The position numbers and the translations under genes were made by a program. From NCBI GenBank assembly GCA_035605695.1, contig DATNGZ010000019.1, forward strand, positions 1 through 64,000: a stretch of 64,000 nt of DNA, given 5' to 3'. Below the pieces are notes generated by a model. The model was not told the DNA's origin. It made no database searches and saw only the letters and a list, made by a program, of their open reading frames with translations. The stretch is from VRUE01 sp035605695 (GTDB lineage: Bacteria; Actinomycetota; Thermoleophilia; Solirubrobacterales; 70-9). Positions 54,111-63,272 of this stretch are shown here, in pieces. Positions within the stretch are counted from its first letter, which is position 1; each line of letters opens with the position of its first letter.

Positions 54111-54173
54111 GGTCCCCCAGCCGCAAGCGTGGCTCGAAAAAGTTAAGCGGAACCCCCACCGGGGCGCTCTCTC
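54057..54173 (+). repeat. Stop-abutting stem-loop element copy 6 (type II), overlapping rsmG 5' end
   Basis: Arms 54057-54078 and 54152-54173 pair over 22 positions with one mismatch (54065 T/54165 C). The right arm ends on the base next to the jag TAG stop. Inner stem ACTTTTTCG 54091-54099 with CGAAAAAGT 54135-54143. The loop contains the ATG at 54110 on the minus strand. Confidence 0.84.
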
Positions 54174-54656
54174 CTACTCCGAAACCAAAGGAGCGACGAC
54201 CACGCACCGATGCGGCTCGTCGCCTTCGCTGTACGTCTCAACGCCGGACCGATCCTTGAGGTGCTCGTGGACGACGCGGCGCTCCTGCGCACTCATCGGA
54301 TCCAGCTCGACGCTCTCGCTGCCACCCAACGCCTGCTCGGCAGCCCGGTCGGCCCGAGCGGTCAGGGTTTCGCGGCGCCGCTCGCGGTAGCCGGCAGCGT
54401 CGACGACGACCCGCTTGCGCTCACGCATGCCGCGGAAAGCCGCCTGGTAGGCGAGCAACTGCAGCGCGTCGATGGTCTGGCCGCGCTTGCCGATCAGCAG
54501 CCCGTAATCGTCGTCGCCCTCAACGGAGGCAGTGATGCGGTCGTCCTCCACCCGAATCTCGACCTCACCACCGAGGTCAAGCTCATCGAGAACGCCCTCA
54601 ACAATCTCCCGAACCCGCTCCGCGGGCTCCTGTGGCCAGTCGTCAGCTGTGGACAC
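54174..54656 (-). CDS. jag: Jag/KhpB-like RNA-binding protein (KH + R3H)
   Basis: A 160-residue protein. An N-terminal Jag-type segment (AERVREIVEGVLDELDL) leads to a KH domain with DDDYGLLIGKRGQTIDALQLLAYQAA (GKRG loop) and a C-terminal R3H domain (ARADRAAEQALGGSESVELDPMSAQERRVVHEHLK). It binds RNA, and family members affect cell division and envelope genes. GTG 54656 is chosen; GTG 54674 is possible. Standard place between yidC and rsmG. Confidence 0.92.
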   Translation of the reverse strand: MSTADDWPQEPAERVREIVEGVLDELDLGGEVEIRVEDDRITASVEGDDDYGLLIGKRGQTIDALQLLAYQAAFRGMRERKRVVVDAAGYRERRRETLTARADRAAEQALGGSESVELDPMSAQERRVVHEHLKDRSGVETYSEGDEPHRCVVVAPLVSE

Positions 54657-54685
54657 GCCGTGCAGTCTATGCACGAGAGTGCCGG

Positions 54686-54780
54686 CGCGGCGGGTCCTGT
54701 CATCGAATGGGGCCCACCACCCCTTCCGGTAGCTAAAGCTTCCTCAGGGGTGGTCCCCCCATTCGATGCCACCCCCCGCG
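54686..54780. repeat. Interrupted stem-loop upstream of jag
   Basis: CATCGAATGGGG (54701-54712) pairs with CCCCATTCGATG (54757-54768). Inside it ACCACCCCT (54716-54724) pairs with AGGGGTGGT (54746-54754). Outside it CGCGGCGGGT (54686-54695) pairs with ACCCCCCGCG (54771-54780) with one mismatch. It is adjacent to the jag start. Not of the ACTTTTTCGG family. Confidence 0.7.
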
Positions 54781-54903
54781 AGTAGAGCTTTCGTAGAGAC
54801 AGCCCTGAATCCGGAGAGCTAACGAGGGAGCCTTTTGTCGCAAAGCTTCTAGAGCTCAAACCGCGCTTCGACTCGAGGCGCGCAGCAAGCTCAGGCTCGG
54901 GGA

Positions 54904-55036
54904 GGGACGGCGGGGGTGGTCTCGCTGGAGCCTCGCGAAGCGGCTCCGCAGAGTGGTTCTAAGCCCCGAAGGGGGTCCTGGTTAGCACCGCCTTTTGGCG
55001 GTGCTTGGGCTCCAGCGAGGCCACCCCCACCGTCCC
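54904..55036 (-). terminator. Long stem with nested hairpins just after the yidC stop
   Basis: Arms 54904-54932 and 55008-55036 pair over 29 positions with two mismatches, each becoming a G-U pair on one strand. Nested inside is AGCACCGCC/GGCGGTGCT (54984-54992/54997-55005) with a TTTT loop. The structure starts 5 bp after the yidC stop. It probably ends or stabilises the rpmH-yidC transcript. Confidence 0.65.
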
Positions 55037-55041
55037 TACAA

Positions 55042-55791
55042 CTAGCGTCTCTTCTTCTTCTTCGGCGGCCGAGGTGGCGGCTTTGCGGCCATAGCCTCTG
55101 CAGGCGTAGCCACAACGGGCGCCGGAATCAGCTTCTGGATCGTGTACTGCTGGCCCATCGTCCAAAAGTTGGTCGTAATCCAGTAGAGGATCAGGCCGGC
55201 CGGGAAGCTGATGATGAAGGGGACGAAGATGAAGGGCAGGATCATCATCATCATCCGCTGGCTTTTGTCGGCCGTCACCGACATCACCAAGCCCGAGACC
55301 AGCTGCGTGCCGATGTAGAGGACCAGCAGCACGATCAATTCGGCGCCCACCGCCTTCGCGGTCAGATCGTTGATGAAGAAGAACGACGCTTCGGCGCCAC
55401 AGTGGCCCGCCTCGCAGCCAATGTCGGCCGGTAGCTCGTGGCGCAGCACGTAAAAGAGCGTGATGAAGACCGGCAGCTGCGCGATTAGCGGGATGCAGGA
55501 GGCAAAGGGGTTGACTTTGTTCTCCTGGTAGAAGCGCATCATCTCCTGCTGCATGCGCTGGCGATCGTTTTTGTACTTCGCCTGGATTTCTTTGATCTGC
55601 GGCTGCAGCGCCTGCAGCGCCCGCATTCCCTTCAGCTGCTTGTAGGTGAGCGGGATCAGCAGCGCCCGGGTGACGACCGTCAGCGCGATGATCGACATCC
55701 CCCAGCTCAGCCCGGCGCTGTCGTGGAAGAACTGCAGGACCGCGTTGGCAACGTCGATCAGCGGCTGCAGGATGTTGGCGACGACGATCAC
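55042..55791 (-). CDS. yidC: Membrane protein insertase YidC/OxaI
   Basis: A 249-residue protein with five membrane segments, the short OxaI/YidC form. LSWGMSIIALTVVTRALLIPL carries the conserved Arg of the hydrophilic groove; MRALQALQPQIKEIQAKYKNDRQRMQQEMMRFYQENKVNP is the coiled cytoplasmic loop; CIPLIAQLPVFITLFYVLR and LPFIFVPFIISFPAGLILYWITTNFW follow. The tail is Lys/Arg/Pro-rich for ribosome contact. GTG 55791 overlaps the yidD stop by 4 bp. Confidence 0.95.
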   Translation of the reverse strand: MIVVANILQPLIDVANAVLQFFHDSAGLSWGMSIIALTVVTRALLIPLTYKQLKGMRALQALQPQIKEIQAKYKNDRQRMQQEMMRFYQENKVNPFASCIPLIAQLPVFITLFYVLRHELPADIGCEAGHCGAEASFFFINDLTAKAVGAELIVLLVLYIGTQLVSGLVMSVTADKSQRMMMMILPFIFVPFIISFPAGLILYWITTNFWTMGQQYTIQKLIPAPVVATPAEAMAAKPPPRPPKKKKRR

Positions 55792-56060
55792 GAGTGCACC
55801 TCACCGTGGTGGACAGCAGGATCGATCGGGCCGACTTTGAGCGTGAAGCGCTCCGGAACGGGGTCAAAGCCGCCGTGGCTAAAGGGATTGCAGCGCAGCA
55901 GTCGCCAACTGGCGAGCAAAAGGCCGCGGCCTGCACCAAAGCGGCTCACCGATTCAGCGGCGTAGGTCGAGCAACTTGGCTCGTAAAGGCAGCGGCGCGG
56001 TATTGACGGCGAGATCCAGCGCTTGTAGGCAGCGATCAGCGCCAGGGAAATCCGTTTCAC
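55788..56060 (-). CDS. yidD: Membrane protein insertion efficiency factor YidD
   Basis: A 90-residue protein with amphipathic start YKRWISP and the conserved core PRRCLYEPSCSTYAAESVSRFGAGRGLLLASWRLLRCNPFSHGGFDPVP with three cysteines. It aids YidC-dependent insertion at the membrane. GTG 56060 overlaps rnpA by 4 bp, and the parS site spans this start. Confidence 0.95.
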   Translation of the reverse strand: MKRISLALIAAYKRWISPSIPRRCLYEPSCSTYAAESVSRFGAGRGLLLASWRLLRCNPFSHGGFDPVPERFTLKVGPIDPAVHHGEVHS

Positions 56061-56068
56061 GTGGAACG
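56053..56068. promoter_or_regulatory. parS centromere site for ParB
   Basis: The 14-base core GTTTCACGTGGAAC at 56054-56067 is identical to the consensus known for Streptomyces parS and differs by one base from the Bacillus palindrome core. It overlaps the rnpA 3' end and yidD start, about 0.6 kb from dnaA and 3.5 kb from parB. Confidence 0.85.
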
Positions 56069-56425
56069 CCCCTTGCCCGCGCCGGCGAGGGCCTCCTCGA
56101 TGCTGGTCCGCACTCCGCTGCTTCCCTCGCGTTCGATCAGGTCGCCGATCTCCGGTCGCGCCACCAAAACGAAGTCATGCGCGGCGGGGAGCCGGTCCGA
56201 GAGGGTCCAGAAAGCCTCGCGCATGGCGCGCTTGACCCGGTTGCGATCGACCGCTCCGCCGACCTTGCGGCTTACCGAAACGCCAAGCCTCACCTCTCCT
56301 GCCTCCTCGGTCTTGCGGGGGAAGCTGTAGAGGACGAGGTAGCGAGTGGCATGTGAAGATCCGTCGCGATAGACACGGTCGAACTCGCCGCTGCGCGAAA
56401 GGCGGCGACGTCGTTGCGCCGCCAT
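56057..56425 (-). CDS. rnpA: Ribonuclease P protein component
   Basis: A 122-residue basic protein. RLSRSGEFDRVYRDGSSHATRYLVLY and the RNR signature VGGAVDRNRVKRAMREAFW, then FVLVARPEIGDL, are diagnostic. It assists the RNase P RNA in tRNA 5' maturation. It lies directly after rpmH with stop and start abutting. Confidence 0.95.
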   Translation of the reverse strand: MAAQRRRRLSRSGEFDRVYRDGSSHATRYLVLYSFPRKTEEAGEVRLGVSVSRKVGGAVDRNRVKRAMREAFWTLSDRLPAAHDFVLVARPEIGDLIEREGSSGVRTSIEEALAGAGKGRST

Positions 56426-56560
56426 CTATGGAGTGAGGCGCTTCCGGCCTTTGCGGCGGCGGCGGCTGAGGATCGCTCGACCCCCACGCGTACTCATCCG
56501 CGCTCGGAACCCGTGCGTCTTCGCCCGCTTCCGCTTCTTCGGCTGATAGGTCCTCTTCAT
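56426..56560 (-). CDS. rpmH: 50S ribosomal protein bL34
   Basis: A 44-residue protein reading MKRTYQPKKRKRAKTHGF and then RARMSTRGGRAILSRRRRKGRKRL, the full bL34 signature. ATG at 56560; the frame stays open upstream, but the family starts here. It is divergent from dnaA across 120 bp, the standard origin-proximal arrangement. Confidence 0.96.
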   Translation of the reverse strand: MKRTYQPKKRKRAKTHGFRARMSTRGGRAILSRRRRKGRKRLTP

Positions 56561-56680
56561 TCGGCGTCGCAGTATACGGACGCGATGCCATCCGGGTCCG
56601 AAGAGGTCGGGAATCTTTCTTGCGGGATTTGCGGGTGACCGAATTCTGCCCAGCCGCGCCGCCGCTATGGTCGCTCGCCG

Positions 56681-58009
56681 GTGCCCGATGACCTCTCCAA
56701 ACCTGATCTCGACTCGCTCTGGCAAGACGTCCAGGACCGACTGCGGGCTGCTCTGCCGCCGTCGACGTTCCAGCTCTGGCTGGAGCCGCTGAAGGTCGTC
56801 GGCGCTCGGGCCGGCGTTCTCTACCTCGCTGCCCCAGCGGGTATCAGGGCTTGGACTGAGCGCCGCTACTCCGGCCTGATCCAGGAGGCGCTGAGCGGCG
56901 CTGGGTCGAGTCTGACCGAGGTCCGCATCGCCGACTCGAAAGACGGCGCCGAGCTCGATCCGCAGTGCGATCCGGGACTCGATCTCAACGTCAACTACAC
57001 CTTTGACCGCTTCGTCATCGGCGAGGGCAACCGCGTCGCCCACGCCGCGGCGCTTGCTGTCGCCGAGGCGCCCTCGGAGGCCTACAACCCGCTCTTCCTC
57101 CATGGTCCGCCGGGGCTCGGCAAGACCCATCTCCTCGTTGCGATCGCCAATTACCTGGCAGCGAACGCCCCTAGTCTGGGCGTCCGCTACACCACGGCCG
57201 AGTGCTTCACCAACGAGTTCGTCGCCGCCCTGCGCACGACCGGCGCCGAGGGGTTCAAGCGCCGCTACCGCGATCTCGACGTGCTGCTGGTTGACGACGT
57301 CCAGTTCCTCGAGGGCAAGCGCCACACCGAGGATGAGTTCTTCCACACCTTCAACGCGCTCTACGAAGGCGGCAGCCAGCTGGTCCTCTCCGCCGATCGC
57401 ATCCCCAGCGAGCTCTCCACGCTCGAGTCGCGGCTGCGAGACCGCTTCGAGTGGGGGTTGACCGTCGCGGTCGAGCCGCCCAACCTAGCCACCCGCCTGA
57501 CCGTTCTGCGCCGGCTCGTGCGCGAGGCCGGTGTCGACACCGAGGGCGATGTCCTCGACGCACTGGCGCAGCGGATCGACGCCAATGTGCGCCAGCTGCA
57601 CGGCGGGCTCACCCGCGTCCTTGCCCACGCCTCGCTGACCGCCAAGCCGCTCAGTCCGGAGCTGATCGAGGCCGTGATTCCCAAAGGCGCTCGCAGGGAC
57701 GAATCGACGCCGGTGGAGGAGATCCAGCGCCGCGTCTCTTCGGCCTTCGGCATCTCCCGGGCCGAGTTGGTCGGCTCGACCCGCTCGGCGACGCCGCTGC
57801 GCGCCCGCCAGGTCGCGATCTACCTGACCCGCGAGCTGACCGACCTCTCCTTGCCGCAGATCGGCCGCCTCTATGGCGGTCGCGATCACTCGACCGTACT
57901 CAACTCGATCCGGCGGGTAGAAGCCCGCTTCGACGAGGACAAAGCGCTTGCCACTCGCGTCGAGGAGTTGCGCGCCGCAATCCACAAAGGGCCCACAGGC
58001 TCAGCCTGA
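56681..58009 (+). CDS. dnaA: Chromosomal replication initiator DnaA
   Basis: A 442-residue protein. Domain I about 10-85 (LWQDVQDRLRAALPPSTFQLWLEPLKVV) is followed by a very short domain II. The AAA+ domain III has NYTFDRFVIGEGNRVAHAAA, Walker A HGPPGLGKTHL and Walker B VLLVDDVQFLEGK. Domain IV carries the DnaA signature GRDHSTVLNSIRRVE. It binds DnaA boxes with ATP and opens oriC. GTG 56681 (VPDDLSKPDLDSL). Confidence 0.97.
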   Translation: MPDDLSKPDLDSLWQDVQDRLRAALPPSTFQLWLEPLKVVGARAGVLYLAAPAGIRAWTERRYSGLIQEALSGAGSSLTEVRIADSKDGAELDPQCDPGLDLNVNYTFDRFVIGEGNRVAHAAALAVAEAPSEAYNPLFLHGPPGLGKTHLLVAIANYLAANAPSLGVRYTTAECFTNEFVAALRTTGAEGFKRRYRDLDVLLVDDVQFLEGKRHTEDEFFHTFNALYEGGSQLVLSADRIPSELSTLESRLRDRFEWGLTVAVEPPNLATRLTVLRRLVREAGVDTEGDVLDALAQRIDANVRQLHGGLTRVLAHASLTAKPLSPELIEAVIPKGARRDESTPVEEIQRRVSSAFGISRAELVGSTRSATPLRARQVAIYLTRELTDLSLPQIGRLYGGRDHSTVLNSIRRVEARFDEDKALATRVEELRAAIHKGPTGSA

Positions 58010-58145
58010 CGGCCGACGGCACTGCAAGAATCAATGCTTTGCCACAGACCTTTCCACAGCCGCTCAAGCGCTAGCTGAAGCCAAGTACACGCCCCTTTCG
58101 CGCTTTTCCACAAGCCCTAATCCAACTCAAGAAGGCAATCAACAC
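57978..58145. other. Candidate oriC segment in the dnaA-dnaN gap
   Basis: Four plus-strand DnaA-box-like 9-mers: CAATCCACA 57978-57986 (inside the dnaA end), TTTGCCACA 58038-58046, CTTTCCACA 58050-58058 and TTTTCCACA 58104-58112, each one to three changes from TTATCCACA. All point the same way. The gap is only 136 bp and has no marked AT-rich unwinding tract, so it may be part of the origin, with more boxes before dnaA. Confidence 0.5.
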
Positions 58146-59252
58146 TTGAAGCTGACAACCAAACGTGACGAGCTAGTCGCCAAGCTCTCGATCGTCTCCC
58201 GAGCGGTATCGACGCGGGCCGCAACGCAATCTCTCTCCGGAATCCTCCTTACTGCCGCTGAGGATGGCGTCGCCCTTTGCGCCACCGACCTCGAGCTCGG
58301 CCTGAAGACAAAGCTCGCCGCTGAGGTCGAGAGTCCCGGCTCGATCCTCCTCCCCGGCCGACTGCTGGCCGAGCTCTCGCGCTCGCTTGGCGACCCGTCG
58401 GTGGAAATCGAGCTGCGCGAGGCGGAGCGCGATGTCGAGATTCGCAGCGGCGGCTCGAGCTTTCACCTTCGCACCCTGCCCAGCGAGGACTTTCCCGCCT
58501 TTCCCGAGGAGGAGGGCGAGCCGCTGACGATTCCAGCCCCAGCGCTTGCCTCGACCGTGGATCTCGTCGCCCGGGCGGCTTCGAGGGACGACATGCGGCC
58601 GGTTCTGACCGGCGTCCTGGTCAGCGCAAGTGGCTCCGAGATGACGATGGTTGCGACCGATTCCTACCGGCTCGCGGTCAAGCGGACCGAGCTGGAGAGC
58701 GCGATCGGCGGGGAGCTGGAGGCGAACATCCCGGCCAAGGCGCTGCGTGAGCTGGGCCGGATCGTTTCGGCCGACGGAGTCGAGGCTGTCTCGGTTGCAT
58801 TGCTGCGCAACCAGGCCGTTTTCAAAGCAGGGGAAATCGTCCTCAATACGAGGCTGATCGAGGGGCAGTTCCCCAACTTTCGACAGCTCCTGCCGGAGTC
58901 CTACGAGCACGACGTGCGCCTTCCTCGCGGCGAGTTTCTCGACGTAGTCCGCCGGGTCAGCCAGCTGGCGCAGCGCAATGCGCCGCTGCGCCTTTCCTTT
59001 GCCCCGGGTGAGCTGACCGTGGCGGCCTCAACCCCCGACGTCGGCGACGCGGAGGAGACGATGCCAGCTGCGTTCGAGGGCGAGCCGCTGGAGATTGGCT
59101 TCAACCCTGACTTCCTGCGCGAGGGAATCGAAAGCGTCGAGGGCGACGAGGTCGTGCTGCGGTTGATTTCACCGCTGCGGCCAGGCCTGCTGCAGCCGGT
59201 GGACAACGAAGACTTCCGTTATCTGGTGATGCCAATCCGCCTCAACGTGTGA
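58146..59252 (+). CDS. dnaN: DNA polymerase III beta sliding clamp
   Basis: A 368-residue three-domain clamp. LKLTTKRDELVAKLSIVSRAVSTRAATQSLSGILLTAAEDG, then the AELSRSLGD, MRPVLTGVLVS and MVATDSYRLAVKRTEL segments, and the C-terminal VMPIRLNV end are typical. TTG 58146 gives the family N-terminus; longer reading frames extend into dnaA and are not used. Confidence 0.96.
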   Translation: MKLTTKRDELVAKLSIVSRAVSTRAATQSLSGILLTAAEDGVALCATDLELGLKTKLAAEVESPGSILLPGRLLAELSRSLGDPSVEIELREAERDVEIRSGGSSFHLRTLPSEDFPAFPEEEGEPLTIPAPALASTVDLVARAASRDDMRPVLTGVLVSASGSEMTMVATDSYRLAVKRTELESAIGGELEANIPAKALRELGRIVSADGVEAVSVALLRNQAVFKAGEIVLNTRLIEGQFPNFRQLLPESYEHDVRLPRGEFLDVVRRVSQLAQRNAPLRLSFAPGELTVAASTPDVGDAEETMPAAFEGEPLEIGFNPDFLREGIESVEGDEVVLRLISPLRPGLLQPVDNEDFRYLVMPIRLNV

Positions 59253-59261
59253 GGGCTGCCG

Positions 59262-60353
59262 GTGCTGGTCGCCGCCGCCGAAGCGAGGCCGTTGCGGAGC
59301 CTGGCCCAGGCGCGGATCGAGCTGGGGCCGGGAATCACCAGCCTGGTTGGCCCAAACGGGGTAGGAAAGACGAACTTTCTCGAGGCGCTCTATTTCGCCC
59401 TCACAGGGCGCTCTTTCCGCACCGCTGATCGGCGCGACCTGATCCCTTTCGGCGGTTCCTTCGCGCGAGCCGAAGCGACGGTGCGCAATGAGGATGGGGT
59501 GGAGCGCCACCTGCTTGCGTCGGTGAGCCGCAGCGACGGCCGCCGCCACCTGCTCGACGCCAGCCCGGCCGATCCCGCCACGCTGGCTCGCAGCCGCCCA
59601 CCCGTCGCGGTCTTCTCGCCGGACCGGCTGGCGCTAATTAAGGGACCGCCGGCCGAACGCCGCGCCCACCTGGATCGCTTCGTCGCCGCTCGTTGGCCGA
59701 TTCGCGGCGATCTGCGCCAGCGCTTTGGCCAGGCGTTGGCGCAGCGCAATGCGCTGGTCGCGCAGCTCGCCGCCGGCCGCGGCGCGCCGAGTCAGCTCGA
59801 TGTCTGGGACGCGACTCTGGCGGAGGCCGCCGCCGCTCTCATCGCGGCCCGCGCCGAGGCCACCGCGGAGTTGGCCGGGCCGTTCGCAGAGGGCGCCGCC
59901 GAGCTCGGCCTCGAGGGCGGCGCCGAGCTCGAGTACGCGCCGCGGGCGGAGGGTCCGGCAGCTGCGATCGCCGCCGGACTGGCCGAACGGCGCGAGGCCG
60001 ATTTGCGCCTTGGCCGGACTTCGTGGGGACCCCACCTTGACGAGCTCAAGATCGGCACCGGCGGCCGCTCCCTGCGCCGCTACGGCTCGCAGGGCCAGCA
60101 GCGCTCGGCGCTCCTGGCCCTGCTCTTCGCCGAGCGCGATGTTCTGCTCGCGGCCCGGCAGGTGGCACCACTGCTGCTGCTCGACGACGTGATGAGCGAG
60201 CTTGACCCCGGACGCCGGGAGCGGCTGGTCGGCCACCTGGCTGCCGGCGGTCAGACGCTGATCACCGCCGCGGCCGAGGACTCGCTGCCGGTCTCGGCGA
60301 TGGATAGCGTCGTGCGGATGCCACTCGCCGTCAGCGAGGCAGCGGCAGCGTGA
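59262..60353 (+). CDS. recF: DNA replication and repair protein RecF
   Basis: A 363-residue SMC-like ATPase that helps load RecA at gaps. Walker A LVGPNGVGKTNFLEALYFALTGRSFRT, VAVFSPDRLALIKGPPAERRAHLD, the signature YGSQGQQRSALLALLFAE and Walker B LLLLDDVMSELDPGRRERL are in order. GTG 59262 lies 9 bp after dnaN; its first residues are less conserved, so the exact start is uncertain. Confidence 0.94.
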   Translation: MLVAAAEARPLRSLAQARIELGPGITSLVGPNGVGKTNFLEALYFALTGRSFRTADRRDLIPFGGSFARAEATVRNEDGVERHLLASVSRSDGRRHLLDASPADPATLARSRPPVAVFSPDRLALIKGPPAERRAHLDRFVAARWPIRGDLRQRFGQALAQRNALVAQLAAGRGAPSQLDVWDATLAEAAAALIAARAEATAELAGPFAEGAAELGLEGGAELEYAPRAEGPAAAIAAGLAERREADLRLGRTSWGPHLDELKIGTGGRSLRRYGSQGQQRSALLALLFAERDVLLAARQVAPLLLLDDVMSELDPGRRERLVGHLAAGGQTLITAAAEDSLPVSAMDSVVRMPLAVSEAAAA

Positions 60354-60655
60354 CTCACCGCCGAGCGCCCCGCCCCGCCTCGACCGCGCTGCGCGCTGCC
60401 CTCGAACAAGCAGCGCCGAAGACGCCTCTGGCGGCGCTGCAGGGGGCCTGGGCCGAGGTCGTCGGCGAGCAGATCGCCGCGGTCACCAGCCCTGTATCCG
60501 AGCGCGGCGGCGAGGCCACGGTGAGCTGCTCGGATTCCGTCTGGGCGCAGGAGTTGGATCTGATGCAGGGGCAGCTCCTGGAGCGCCTGCAAGAGCGCCT
60601 TGGCGAGCGGGCCCCGCAGAGTTTGCGCTTCCGTGTGCAGGATGCCCGAAAGTAA
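60350..60655 (+). CDS. DciA-like DUF721 protein
   Basis: A 101-residue protein overlapping recF by 4 bp (GTGA). AALQGAWAEVVGEQIAAVTSPVSERGGEATVSCSDSVWAQELDLMQGQLLERLQERL is the DUF721/DciA KH-like core. DciA loads or regulates DnaB in many bacteria without DnaC. The recF-gyrB position is standard in actinobacteria. Note the separate DnaC-like gene beside dnaB. Confidence 0.88.
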   Translation: MTHRRAPRPASTALRAALEQAAPKTPLAALQGAWAEVVGEQIAAVTSPVSERGGEATVSCSDSVWAQELDLMQGQLLERLQERLGERAPQSLRFRVQDARK

Positions 60656-60748
60656 TTTCATTTATGGCTGATTTGCAGGACTTTTATTTCCTCAAAGCGG
60701 GTCGACAAAGACCCCAAACTGGTATCCTTATGTCAACTTGCATTTCTG

Positions 60749-60790
60749 CCCCGGCCGTGTGCAGCAAGTGTCCAGACGGCCGGGGTTTTC
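60749..60790 (+). terminator. Intrinsic terminator before gyrB
   Basis: CCCCGGCCGT (60749-60758) pairs with ACGGCCGGGG (60776-60785) around a 17 nt loop, followed by TTTTC. It separates the dnaA-dciA run from gyrB. The 90 bp before it are AT-rich compared with the rest of the window. Confidence 0.8.
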
Positions 60791-60812
60791 TATGAGAACG
60801 GGAAGGGACTAA

Positions 60813-63239
<2,427 letters not shown>

Positions 63240-63272
63240 CGAGGGTCGCCAAGCCGAGGGGAGGACGAGCTG

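Larger units (their letters stand above)
54675..55041. other. 367-bp gene-free stretch between jag and yidC with two large stem-loops
   Basis: This is the only gene-free stretch over 300 bp. It holds two separate long inverted repeats (listed individually) and a G+C-rich spacer. No credible coding frame is seen. On the transcribed minus strand it separates yidC from jag. Confidence 0.8.
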
